DNA of 6,391 nt, from positions 1-6,391 of the forward strand of contig CAYZZA010000063.1 of assembly GCA_964482685.1 (NCBI GenBank), given 5' to 3'. A program made the position numbers and the translations under genes. Below the pieces are notes generated by a model. The model did no database searches. It was not told where the DNA came from and was given only the letters and a program-made list of their open reading frames with translations. This document shows, piece by piece, positions 1 to 6,311 of this stretch; the stretch's first letter is position 1, and each line of letters starts with the position of its first letter. Source of the stretch: CAYZZA01 sp964482685 (lineage in GTDB: Bacteria > Bacillota > Bacilli > Lactobacillales > Carnobacteriaceae_A).

Positions 1-77
1 TTGATTACGATATTCGCTCACGCGGAGCAGAAGCGTACCAAGAGCTGGCAAAGGAAGTGATTCAAAATGGGCAATAA
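1..77 (+). CDS. parA: ParA/Soj chromosome-partitioning ATPase, C-terminal end only
   Basis: Only the last 24 codons and the stop are present; the reading frame enters at base 3 and ends at TAA 75-77. The translated tail contains DYDIRSRGAEAYQELAKEV, which matches the C-terminal pattern of Soj/ParA proteins (a Y-D-x-x-S-x-G-A-x-x-Y-x-x-L-A-x-E-V pattern). ParA is a Walker-type ATPase that binds DNA non-specifically and works with ParB to segregate origins and, in Bacillus, to control DnaA. None of its catalytic motifs lie inside the window, so the call rests on the tail and on the overlapping parB gene. The last 11 bases of parA overlap the start of parB, which indicates translational coupling. 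Confidence 0.88.
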   Translation, partial: DYDIRSRGAEAYQELAKEVIQNGQ

Positions 78-945
78 GAAAAGCAAGGGTCTTGGCAGAG
101 GAATTGATGCGTTCTTTGGAGATATTCCTGAACTGGAACACACTGCGACAAAAGATGAGCGTGTTCAGTTGATTCCTCTAGGAGAGATTCGACCAAACCC
201 GTATCAACCTCGGCGTCATTTCGATCCAGTCGCGTTGCAAGAATTATCTGAATCCATTAAAGAAAATGGAGTCTTACAACCGATTATTTTGCGCAAGTCG
301 GTTGTAAAAGGATATGAAATTATAGCTGGAGAGCGTCGCTTTCGTGCCTCAAAATTAGCGGGTCAAGATACCGTTCCAGCACTTGTACGTGAGATGAATG
401 AAGAGAAAATGATGGAAGTGGCGATTTTAGAAAACCTTCAACGTGAAGATCTAAGTTCTTTAGAAGAAGCAGAAGCCTACAACATGTTGATGACACGACT
501 TAATTTGACGCAAGAAGAAGTAGCAAAACGTCTAGGCAAGAGCAGACCTTATATTGCCAATTATTTGAGACTATTGGGGCTCCCAGAAGATGTCAAAGTC
601 TTGCTCCAAAACAATGAGCTATCTATGGGACAAGCCCGTACATTGTTGGGATTGAAAAACAAAGAAAAGTTAGGCGCTCTTGCTCGTAAAGCCAGCAAGG
701 AAAGTTTGACAGTTCGGCAATTGGAAACTCTTGTGGCTCAATTAAATGAGCACACACCAGAACGAAAAAAGACAAAAAAAGAAAAGCCTCTTTATATCCG
801 TGAAAGCGAAGAACGGTTGATGGATAAATTTGGCACCAACGTGACCATTCGTGCACGTGAAAACAAAGGAAAGATAGAAATCAATTATGTGTCTGAAGAA
901 GACTTGACCCGTATTCTGGACATTTTAAACATCCGATTTGATTAA
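67..945 (+). CDS. parB: ParB/Spo0J chromosome-partitioning protein (CTPase clamp)
   Basis: The 292-residue product has the full chromosomal ParB layout. Residues 7-17 (KGLGRGIDAFF) form the N-terminal ParA-stimulating motif. The ParB/Srx CTP-binding domain follows, with NPYQPRR at 44-50, the arginine patch GERRFRA at 88-94 and ENLQREDLS at 122-130. A helix-turn-helix that should read parS is at about 148-170 (LTQEEVAKRLGKSRPYIANY). A Lys-rich linker (about 229-242) leads to the C-terminal dimerisation domain (about 245-292). Family knowledge: ParB loads at parS, closes into a clamp with CTP and slides along DNA, recruiting SMC and stimulating ParA. The ATG at 67 is supported by AAAGGAAGTGA, one base from the ideal Shine-Dalgarno, lying inside the end of parA seven bases upstream. 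Length and motifs are normal. Noc, the ParB paralogue, is the main alternative, but the overlap with parA and the LGRG tail favour ParB. Confidence 0.97.
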   Translation: MGNKKSKGLGRGIDAFFGDIPELEHTATKDERVQLIPLGEIRPNPYQPRRHFDPVALQELSESIKENGVLQPIILRKSVVKGYEIIAGERRFRASKLAGQDTVPALVREMNEEKMMEVAILENLQREDLSSLEEAEAYNMLMTRLNLTQEEVAKRLGKSRPYIANYLRLLGLPEDVKVLLQNNELSMGQARTLLGLKNKEKLGALARKASKESLTVRQLETLVAQLNEHTPERKKTKKEKPLYIRESEERLMDKFGTNVTIRARENKGKIEINYVSEEDLTRILDILNIRFD

Positions 946-1008
946 CTGTTAAAAAATGAAGAAGGCTCATCCAAAAACAAAAGACTAATATCGTAAGGAG
1001 AGGACCCA

Positions 1009-1197
1009 ATGGACAAACATTATGACCTCCATACTCATGTAGAAATGAAAAAACCTCATCCATGTGGATCCAATCGTTGGGAAATCATCCGAATGGGTGC
1101 CGATATCCGCATAAAGTGTGAAAAATGTGGGCAAATGGTGCTGATGCCTCGAAGAGAATTTGAGCGGAAAATGAAAAAAATCCTTCCATCTGAATAA
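1009..1197 (+). CDS. DUF951 family small protein, probable metal-binding ribbon
   Basis: This 62-residue protein belongs to the DUF951 family (YyzM-like in Bacillus subtilis), recognisable by the conserved block VEMKKPHPCGSNRWEI (11-26) followed by RMGADIRIKC and CxxC. Cys19, Cys37 and Cys40, with His17 as a possible fourth ligand, could form a small zinc ribbon; metal binding is my inference. The C-terminal third is basic (RREFERKMKK), which would suit nucleic acid or ribosome contact, but no function is established to my knowledge. The start is well supported by TAAGGAGAGG at 994-1003, five bases before the ATG. It lies 63 bases after parB with no terminator between them, so it is probably co-transcribed with parA-parB. 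The same parB - DUF951 - ychF order recurs in many Firmicutes, often with an mscS-type gene that is missing here. Confidence 0.9.
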   Translation: MDKHYDLHTHVEMKKPHPCGSNRWEIIRMGADIRIKCEKCGQMVLMPRREFERKMKKILPSE

Positions 1198-1205
1198 AGA
1201 CATCA

Positions 1206-1257
1206 AAACCGTACGGGCAAGAACAGGAATTCATTTTTGCCTGTTTTTACACGGTTT
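1206..1257 (+). terminator. Nested intrinsic terminator between DUF951 and ychF
   Basis: An 11-pair stem (1213-1223 ACGGGCAAGAA with 1234-1244 TTTTTGCCTGT, including two G-U pairs) encloses a 10-base loop. It is followed directly by a T run (1244-1248), the form of a rho-independent terminator. A second arm pair, AAACCGT 1206-1212 and ACGGTTT 1251-1257, pairs perfectly around the whole element, leaving the TTTTAC segment as a bulge. A shorter alternative stem, AACAGG 1222-1227 with CCTGTT 1240-1245, competes with the main one. It begins 9 bases after the DUF951 stop and ends 30 bases before ychF. I see no convincing promoter after it, so ychF may depend on read-through. Confidence 0.72.
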
Positions 1258-1287
1258 AAAAGACAAAAAGAAAGAGTGAGAGAAAGT

Positions 1288-2388
1288 ATGGCCTTAACAG
1301 CAGGTATTGTAGGGTTGCCCAACGTGGGAAAATCAACTCTGTTTAATGCAATTACAAAATCGCAAGTGGAAGCAGCAAACTATCCGTTTGCAACGATTGA
1401 TCCAAACGTTGGAGTCGTTGAAGTTCCGGACCCACGCTTAGAACGATTGGAAGAATTGGTTCAGCCAAAGCGAACCGTTCCAAATACATTTGAATTCACA
1501 GATATTGCTGGAATTGTCAAAGGTGCCAGCAAAGGGGAGGGACTTGGAAACAAGTTTTTAGCAAACATTCGACAAGTGGACGCAATTTGTCACGTGGTGC
1601 GTTGTTTTGAAGATGATAACATTACCCATGTCAGTGGCTCTGTGGATCCCGAAGCAGATATTGAAACCATTAACGTAGAATTGGCCCTAGCTGATTTGGA
1701 GTCGGTTGAAAAGCGTGTAACTAAAGCGGCGAAATTAGCACGAACAAAAGATAAAGAAGCCATTCTAGAACTTTCTGTGTTGGAACGTATCATACCCGTT
1801 CTAGAAGAAGGAAAGCCCGTGCGTACACTTGAATTTACAGAAGATGAACAAGAAGTAATCAAAAGTTTGTTCTTGCTCACAAGTAAGCCCGTTTTGTATG
1901 TGGCTAACGTATCTGAAGAAGACATTAACGCAGAAGAAGAAAACCAATATGTAAAAGCTGTTCGAAAAATTGCTGAGAGCGAACGGGCAGAAGTCGTGAT
2001 TATTAGTGCGGCGATTGAAGAAGAATTGGCTCAATTAGACGAAGAAGAAAAAGAAATGTTCCTAGAAGATTTGGGAATTACAGAACCAGGATTAAACAAA
2101 TTGATTCGTTCTGCCTACTCCTTGTTAGGGCTTGGCACGTTCTTCACTGCTGGGGTTCAAGAAGTGCGTGCTTGGACCTTTAAAAAAGGCATGAAAGCTC
2201 CCCAAGCTGCGGGTGTTATCCATAGTGACTTTGAACGTGGGTTTATTCGTGCCGAAACTGTGTCTTATGCTGATTTTGACAAATACGGAAGCACACAAGC
2301 TGCTCGTGAAGCAGGTCAATTCAGAGCCGAAGGAAAAGAGTATGTCGTACAAGATGGCGACGTGTTGCTCTTTAGATTCAACGTATAA
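1288..2388 (+). CDS. ychF: YchF/OLA1-type ribosome-associated ATPase
   Basis: The 366-residue product is a full-length Obg-family P-loop protein of the YchF (OLA1, EngD) type. The P-loop GLPNVGKST is at 9-17, the G3 motif DIAG at 72-75 and conserved His114 (in HVSG) matches the residue known to be needed for hydrolysis in Escherichia coli YchF. The usual NKxD specificity motif is replaced by NVSE at 207-210, the change that makes this family prefer ATP to GTP. A coiled-coil insertion spans roughly 125-195, and a C-terminal TGS-like domain follows (about 280-366, with the HSDFERGFIRAE block at 312-323). Family knowledge: YchF binds ribosomes and affects stress responses and translation initiation. 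The frame is open upstream to a TTG at 1237, but that lies inside the terminator hairpin. The ATG at 1288 gives the normal MALTAGIVGLPNVGKS start. Its ribosome binding site (AAAGAGTGAG, 1271-1280) is only moderate. Confidence 0.97.
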   Translation: MALTAGIVGLPNVGKSTLFNAITKSQVEAANYPFATIDPNVGVVEVPDPRLERLEELVQPKRTVPNTFEFTDIAGIVKGASKGEGLGNKFLANIRQVDAICHVVRCFEDDNITHVSGSVDPEADIETINVELALADLESVEKRVTKAAKLARTKDKEAILELSVLERIIPVLEEGKPVRTLEFTEDEQEVIKSLFLLTSKPVLYVANVSEEDINAEEENQYVKAVRKIAESERAEVVIISAAIEEELAQLDEEEKEMFLEDLGITEPGLNKLIRSAYSLLGLGTFFTAGVQEVRAWTFKKGMKAPQAAGVIHSDFERGFIRAETVSYADFDKYGSTQAAREAGQFRAEGKEYVVQDGDVLLFRFNV

Positions 2389-2403
2389 AAAGGAGCGAGT
2401 GTA

Positions 2404-3126
2404 GTGGAAACTGATGACGTACAACATGAAGACATACAAACCGAACAAGTAGATCTGATTCAACAAAAACAAGACGACAATGCAGACTTGTTTGACGCAT
2501 TAACAAATAAAAACAAAGACTACATGATAAAGTTAAACCGCGCTCTGGAAAAGACGACAACAGTAGCTGAACGCACAGTGTTGTTTCACCAATTGCTTCC
2601 TGAAGTAATCGAAAACCAAAGAAAAGGGATTACGGCTAGACAATTATACGGAACTGTCGCAGAAAAAATAGCCACGTTATCCTATGAACAAAGTGCTCTT
2701 CTAGAAGAACAAGCCAATGAGCCTTCTGAAAACTGGAAACTCTTTTTGGACAGTGCATTGATGCTTGGAGGACTTTTTTCACTTGTCCAAGGGCTGACGG
2801 GGATGTTTGATACATCTGGACCACAAGGAGGTTCTTTAGGTATTGTCTCCTTAATATTAAACTTTGTTTTAGGTGGATTTGTCGGATTGGTGATGACGAA
2901 ATTTGCACCGAAAAAAGGAGTGGAGAAAGGATTTGTCAAATACCTTGTCGTATCGACACTCGCCATGCTCGTATGGGTGATTGTGATGATGGGAGCGATT
3001 GTACTCTTGCCATCATCAATCAACGTCTTGATTAGCGCACCTGTGATTTTAGCGATTGGACTCGTTTCACTAGGGGCCAAAATAGGATTGAAAAAATGGT
3101 TAAACATTCAAGGAACATTGATGTAA
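2404..3126 (+). CDS. DUF1129 family membrane protein
   Basis: The 240-residue protein has two halves. Residues 1-110 are hydrophilic, acidic at the start and predicted helical, and carry the block RKGITARQLYGT (73-84) typical of DUF1129. Residues 111-240 contain about four membrane segments, near 112-134, 145-166, 178-202 and 205-226, and the protein ends with a short basic tail (KKWLN). I expect the N-terminal half in the cytoplasm, by the positive-inside rule (inference). No enzymatic motif is visible and the biochemical function is unknown. The start is GTG, chosen because AAAAAGGAGCGAG ends six bases before it and the next in-frame ATG (2524) would remove 40 residues and has no such site. 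It starts 15 bases after the ychF stop with no hairpin between, so the two genes are almost certainly one transcript. In lactic acid bacteria this family commonly follows ychF. Confidence 0.88.
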   Translation: METDDVQHEDIQTEQVDLIQQKQDDNADLFDALTNKNKDYMIKLNRALEKTTTVAERTVLFHQLLPEVIENQRKGITARQLYGTVAEKIATLSYEQSALLEEQANEPSENWKLFLDSALMLGGLFSLVQGLTGMFDTSGPQGGSLGIVSLILNFVLGGFVGLVMTKFAPKKGVEKGFVKYLVVSTLAMLVWVIVMMGAIVLLPSSINVLISAPVILAIGLVSLGAKIGLKKWLNIQGTLM

Positions 3127-3160
3127 ATAGGGCACATAAGAACCATCCAGGGACTCTTTT

Positions 3161-3191
3161 TTAAAAGAAACCAAGGTGGTTTTTCTTTTAA
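3161..3191 (+). terminator. Probable intrinsic terminator after DUF1129 gene
   Basis: AAACCA (3168-3173) pairs with TGGTTT (3177-3182) around a three-base loop, followed by TTCTTTT. The stem extends outward as TTAAAAG (3161-3167) with CTTTTAA (3185-3191) after a two-T bulge. The 3' arm is almost all T, as in Firmicute terminators, and the A-rich 5' arm means it could also work on the opposite strand. It closes the ychF-DUF1129 unit and sits just before the ribosome binding site of the dehydrogenase gene. Confidence 0.65.
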
Positions 3192-3222
3192 CCAAAAAAA
3201 AGACTAAAGGAGAGAATGTAGG

Positions 3223-4173
3223 ATGCGCATTAAATTGTTGGAACCATTAAATGTGTCAAATGACTTGATTCAAACGTTGGCCAAACCCATTTTGGACCGT
3301 GGACATGAATTTGTCTCATATCCTGAGAAAACCACCTCTGTAGACGAGTTGCTCGACCGAAGTAGTGATGCAGACGTTGTGATGATCGCCAACACTCCAT
3401 ATCCAGCAGAAGTTATTCAAAAAGTACCAGAATTGAAGCTAATTAATGTTGCCTTTACAGGAGTCGACCACGTTGGCGTAAAGGCTGCTAAAGAGAAAAA
3501 CATTCTTGTCTCCAATGCATCAGGTTATTCCACTCATGCTGTGTCCGAATTGGTCATAGGCTTGACATTGGGTGTCTACCGTCACATCGTACAAGGAGAT
3601 GATGCTATTCGACGCACCCCTTTTCCAGGAGTACTCCAAGGGCAAGAACTAAATGGAAAAACCATTGGGATTCTTGGTACGGGAAATATAGGGATGCAGA
3701 CTGCTCGGTTGTTTCAAGCTTTCGGAGCGACTGTGGTGGCATATAGCCGAACAGAAAAAGAAGAGGCCATAAGACAAGGCATTGCGTATGTCTCGTTGGA
3801 CCAGTTGTTGGCCTCTAGTGATATCGTGTCCGTACACTTGCCTCTCAATGAAAACACGACAGGCTTTTTATCCAGGACACACCTTGCTCAAATGAAGCCT
3901 TCCGCTGTTTTGATCAATTGTGCAAGAGGGCCAATTGTGGACAGCCACGCGCTAGCTGACGCACTAAATCAACATAAATTAGCAGGTGCAGGGATTGATG
4001 TCTTTGATACGGAACCACCCCTTGAATCAACGAACCCGCTCATTGGGGCAAAGAATGCGTTGTTAACGCCTCATGTGGCTTATTTGACGAACGAAGCAAT
4101 GATTAAGCGTGCACACATTGCGTTTTCGAATACACTTGCATTTTTAGATGGCCAACCAGAAAACTTGGTTTAG
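3223..4173 (+). CDS. D-isomer-specific 2-hydroxyacid dehydrogenase family protein
   Basis: The 316-residue product is a typical D-2-hydroxyacid dehydrogenase, which interconverts 2-keto and D-2-hydroxy acids with a nicotinamide cofactor in the cytoplasm. The substrate-binding halves flank a Rossmann domain (about 100-285) with GTGNIG at 152-157. The catalytic triad is complete: Arg235 in CARGPIVD, Glu264 in DTEPP and His284 in TPHVA. At the end of the second Rossmann strand the sequence is AYSRTEK (173-179), with Ser175-Arg176 where NAD enzymes carry Asp; this suggests NADP(H), as in glyoxylate/hydroxypyruvate reductases (inference). The substrate cannot be told from sequence; glyoxylate, hydroxypyruvate or a branched keto acid are possible, and a phosphoglycerate dehydrogenase (SerA) role is unlikely because the ACT domain is absent. 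AAAGGAGAG (3206-3214) supports the ATG. A hairpin precedes it and no clear terminator follows, so it may read into guaB. Its place between the DUF1129 gene and guaB looks like a lineage-specific insertion. Confidence 0.92.
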   Translation: MRIKLLEPLNVSNDLIQTLAKPILDRGHEFVSYPEKTTSVDELLDRSSDADVVMIANTPYPAEVIQKVPELKLINVAFTGVDHVGVKAAKEKNILVSNASGYSTHAVSELVIGLTLGVYRHIVQGDDAIRRTPFPGVLQGQELNGKTIGILGTGNIGMQTARLFQAFGATVVAYSRTEKEEAIRQGIAYVSLDQLLASSDIVSVHLPLNENTTGFLSRTHLAQMKPSAVLINCARGPIVDSHALADALNQHKLAGAGIDVFDTEPPLESTNPLIGAKNALLTPHVAYLTNEAMIKRAHIAFSNTLAFLDGQPENLV

Positions 4174-4201
4174 TTTGCTGATACCACTATTGATAAAAGT
4201 T

Positions 4202-4247
4202 TGAACAAAACATGACAACCATTTGTGATAGAATGAACAAACCATGA
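4202..4247. repeat. 14-bp direct repeat, probable operator upstream of guaB
   Basis: TGAACAAAACATGA (4202-4215) and TGAACAAACCATGA (4234-4247) agree at 13 of 14 positions and start 32 bases apart, close to three turns of DNA helix. An extended -10-like element, TGATAGAAT (4226-4234), lies between them and touches the second copy. Two phased copies of a site around a promoter element are what a regulator binding site looks like. No PurR box (core CGAA) is visible in this gap. The identity of a regulator is unknown. Confidence 0.5.
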
Positions 4248-4264
4248 GAAAAGACGTTCTCAAC

Positions 4265-4293
4265 TTGACTGTATCAGGAATTGTTGGTATTTT
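4265..4293 (+). promoter_or_regulatory. Candidate sigma-A promoter for guaB
   Basis: A -35 element TTGACT (4265-4270) is separated by 17 bases from TATTTT (4288-4293), which is preceded by TGG, giving an extended -10 (TGnTATTTT). Transcription would start near 4300 and give a 5' leader of about 40 bases before the guaB ATG. A second candidate upstream is the extended -10 TGATAGAAT (4226-4234), which has no good -35. Between the two lies a small inverted repeat, GAGAA 4246-4250 with TTCTC 4257-4261. No guanine riboswitch fold was recognised. Confidence 0.45.
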
Positions 4294-4339
4294 TGTAGAT
4301 AAATATTTTTTAAACTATAGAAAAAGGGGTATCTGTAAA

Positions 4340-5824
4340 ATGGGAAATTGGGAAACAAAGTTTGCAAAAAAAGGGTTAACGTTCGATGATGTTTTGTTAA
4401 TACCTGCCGAAAGTCATGTGTTACCTAATGATGTTGATTTAAAGGTTAAACTATCAGAGTCTGTCCAACTCAATATTCCCGTTATTAGTGCAAGTATGGA
4501 TACTGTCACAGATTCAAAAATGGCAATTTCAATGGCTCGTCAAGGTGGACTTGGAGTGGTTCATAAAAACATGTCCATCGCAGAACAAGCAGATGAAGTA
4601 AGAAAAGTAAAACGCTCTGAAAGTGGCGTTATTATTGATCCATTCTTCTTAACTCCTGATGACTCTGTGATGCAAGCCGAACATTTGATGTCTAAATACC
4701 GCATTAGTGGTGTGCCCATTGTTAATACATTAGAAGACCGAAAACTTGTTGGGATTTTAACAAACCGAGATATGCGTTTCATTACCAAAATGGATCGTCC
4801 GATTCATGAAGTTATGACAAAAGAAAACTTGGTTACTGCACCTAAAGGCACTTCTTTAGAACAGGCAGAAGAATTGTTGAAAGAACACAAGATTGAAAAG
4901 TTGCCACTTGTCGATGAAGAAGGTCGTTTAAGTGGATTGATTACGATTAAAGATATCGAAAAAATACTTCAATTTCCACAAGCGGCAAAAGACAAACATG
5001 GCCGTCTCCTAGCGGGTGCTGCTGTAGGAATCACGCAAGACACATTTGAACGCGCACAAGCTCTGATTGACGCAGGCGTCGATGTAATCGTGGTGGACAC
5101 TGCACATGGACACAGCGAAGGGGTCATCCGTAAGATGAAAGAAATCCGTGCGGAATTCCCTGATGTGACATTAATTGCTGGAAACGTCGCCACAGGTGAA
5201 GGAACACGTGCCTTATTTGAAGCGGGAGCAGACGTTGTAAAAGTTGGAATTGGTCCCGGATCTATTTGTACCACTCGTGTCGTTGCAGGGGTTGGGGTTC
5301 CACAAATCACATCTATCTATGATGCAGCATCTGTTGCACGTGAGCTAGGAAAACCGATTATCGCAGATGGTGGAATTAAATATTCAGGAGATATCGTGAA
5401 AGCTCTTGCTGCGGGCGGACATGCGGTAATGTTGGGGAGCATGCTTGCTGGAACAGATGAGTCTCCAGGTCAATTTGAAATTTTCCAAGGCAGACGTTTC
5501 AAAACCTACCGCGGAATGGGCAGTTTAGGTTCTATGCAAAAAGGGTCAAGTGATCGCTATTTCCAAGGTGCCATTACAGAAGCAAACAAAATGGTTCCAG
5601 AAGGTATCGAAGGACGTGTCCCTTACAAAGGAAGCGTACAAGATATTATTTTCCAAATGCTCGGTGGTTTACGTGCCGGAATGGGATACGTTGGCGCAAA
5701 AGATTTAGAAGCATTGCGCAACGAATCACAATTTGTCCAAATGTCTGGGGCAGGGTTAAAAGAGTCCCACCCGCACGATGTTCACATTACAAAAGAAGCA
5801 CCAAACTATTCTCTTGAGAGTTAG
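4340..5824 (+). CDS. guaB: Inosine-5'-monophosphate dehydrogenase
   Basis: The 494-residue product oxidises IMP to XMP with NAD+, the committed step of GMP synthesis. It has the standard bacterial layout: the first part of the TIM barrel (1-95, with LTFDDVLLIP at 13-22), two CBS domains inserted at about 97-155 and 158-213 that sense purine nucleotides, and the rest of the barrel. Catalytic Cys310 lies in GPGSICTTR (306-313 region), the phosphate-binding DGGI is at 343-346, and the mobile flap runs from GMGSLGSM (392-399) through the Arg406-Tyr407 pair that activates water for hydrolysis. VEGR/VPYKG-type residues follow at 424-431. The frame is open for 32 further codons upstream (to an ATG at 4244). 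The ATG at 4340 is preferred because AAAAAGGGG (4321-4329) precedes it by ten bases and the product then begins with the family's usual N-terminus. It carries its own promoter candidate and ends before a strong terminator, so it probably forms a single-gene unit. Confidence 0.98.
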   Translation: MGNWETKFAKKGLTFDDVLLIPAESHVLPNDVDLKVKLSESVQLNIPVISASMDTVTDSKMAISMARQGGLGVVHKNMSIAEQADEVRKVKRSESGVIIDPFFLTPDDSVMQAEHLMSKYRISGVPIVNTLEDRKLVGILTNRDMRFITKMDRPIHEVMTKENLVTAPKGTSLEQAEELLKEHKIEKLPLVDEEGRLSGLITIKDIEKILQFPQAAKDKHGRLLAGAAVGITQDTFERAQALIDAGVDVIVVDTAHGHSEGVIRKMKEIRAEFPDVTLIAGNVATGEGTRALFEAGADVVKVGIGPGSICTTRVVAGVGVPQITSIYDAASVARELGKPIIADGGIKYSGDIVKALAAGGHAVMLGSMLAGTDESPGQFEIFQGRRFKTYRGMGSLGSMQKGSSDRYFQGAITEANKMVPEGIEGRVPYKGSVQDIIFQMLGGLRAGMGYVGAKDLEALRNESQFVQMSGAGLKESHPHDVHITKEAPNYSLES

Positions 5825-5917
5825 TCTGTACATCATACATTTCTGTGTGGATAGACAGTTTAGATAAACAAACTAGAGACGTTTTGGGAATAAGAATACT
5901 TAAGAGATATAGCAAAC
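5825..5917. other. Short intergenic stretch after guaB
   Basis: The 93 bases between the guaB stop and the terminator hairpin hold no supported gene. Two weak signals are present: one DnaA-box-like nonamer with one mismatch (TGTGGATAG, 5846-5854) and a 12-base palindrome GTTTAGATAAAC. Neither has a partner that would give it meaning. Confidence 0.6.
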
Positions 5918-5967
5918 AAAAAGCTAACGCCTATCTGATTATAAATCAGGCGGGCGTTAGCTTTTTT
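5918..5967. terminator. Strong bidirectional terminator shared by guaB and the convergent small gene
   Basis: AAAAAGCTAACGCC (5918-5931) is perfectly complementary to GGCGTTAGCTTTTT (5953-5966), giving a 14-pair stem. The 21-base loop contains its own hairpin, CTGATT (5935-5940) with AATCAG (5944-5949) around ATA. Read on the + strand it ends in a run of six T; read on the - strand it ends in TTTTTGTTT. It lies 93 bases after guaB and 36 bases after the end of the minus-strand gene, so it can stop both converging transcripts. Confidence 0.93.
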
Positions 5968-6003
5968 ACTTCTTATTGAAAACAAATAGAACACCGAACC
6001 AAA

Positions 6004-6168
6004 CTATTTCTTTTTGTTCTCTTCTTTATTCTTTTTTTCCTCATCTGTCATTGGTTTTTTTACGCCGTAGTTGTCTGTAAGTCCCGCTTCGTGTGCAACT
6101 TCTTTCGCGGATGTACGGTCGCTACCTGTAGCTGGTTCATTTGGATTACGTTTTTCATCTTTATTCAT
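6004..6168 (-). CDS. Small highly charged hydrophilic protein of unknown function
   Basis: This 54-residue protein is not a family I recognise. It contains 13 basic and 12 acidic residues, no Cys or Trp, no membrane segment and no signal peptide. The middle block SAKEVAHEAGLTDNYGV (20-36) looks like a short amphipathic helix with a turn, and the last 14 residues are Lys/Glu/Asn repeats ending in KKK. The composition suggests an intrinsically disordered, cytoplasmic, hydrophilin-like protein (inference). It is probably a real gene: the ATG is preceded at seven bases by a perfect GGAGGAG (complement of 6176-6182), and a shared terminator lies 36 bases past the TAG stop. The frame stays open upstream to a TTG at 6231, but that extension would translate the ribosome binding site itself as Trp-Arg-Arg and is rejected. 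It is transcribed toward guaB and appears to be a single-gene unit. Confidence 0.75.
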   Translation of the reverse strand: MNKDEKRNPNEPATGSDRTSAKEVAHEAGLTDNYGVKKPMTDEEKKNKEENKKK

Positions 6169-6175
6169 AATTAAT

Positions 6176-6182
6176 CTCCTCC
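6176..6182 (-). promoter_or_regulatory. Ribosome binding site fixing the start of the small minus-strand gene
   Basis: CTCCTCC on the + strand reads GGAGGAG on the - strand, seven bases before the ATG at 6168. It is the strongest evidence that the small reading frame is translated and that it starts there. No convincing -35/-10 pair was found upstream of it. Confidence 0.8.
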
Positions 6183-6267
6183 ATAATTTAGTAGTCAACA
6201 TAAAAAATACGTGCAGTTGAAAGCAGAGCAATCAACCAAACTAATTCATAGGCAGATACTAACTTGA

Positions 6268-6298
6268 CTTGAGAGTAATGACGAATTTATTCCTCAAG
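6268..6298. repeat. Inverted repeat with 6-bp arms
   Basis: CTTGAG (6268-6273) and CTCAAG (6293-6298) are exact complements 19 bases apart; a three-pair inner stem, TAA 6276-6278 with TTA 6287-6289, is also possible. Alone this could be chance, but it begins a run of three such elements. Confidence 0.35.
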
Positions 6299-6311
6299 GT
6301 AACCTCGCAAT

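Noticed and set aside
1237..1287. In-frame upstream extension of ychF from a TTG at 1237
   Set aside because: It lies within the terminator hairpin, lacks a ribosome binding site and adds 17 residues not found in the family.
2582..2589. Perfect parS half-site TGTTTCAC inside the DUF1129 gene
   Set aside because: The other half of the palindrome (GTGAAACA) is absent; the following bases are CAATTGCT. An isolated 8-mer is expected by chance.
4293..4321. Promoter-like TTGTAG - 17 bases - TATAGA just before guaB
   Set aside because: Transcription would begin inside the guaB ribosome binding site, leaving no usable leader.
4244..4339. In-frame 32-codon N-terminal extension of guaB from an ATG at 4244
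   Set aside because: No ribosome binding site precedes it, it would cover the promoter candidate, and the product is a normal full-length GuaB from 4340.
5846..5854. DnaA-box-like nonamer TGTGGATAG
   Set aside because: One mismatch to the consensus and no second box or AT-rich unwinding element nearby, so not evidence of an origin.
5884..5913. Promoter-like TTGGGA - 18 bases - TATAGC after guaB
   Set aside because: It points straight into the terminator stem and no gene follows on that strand.
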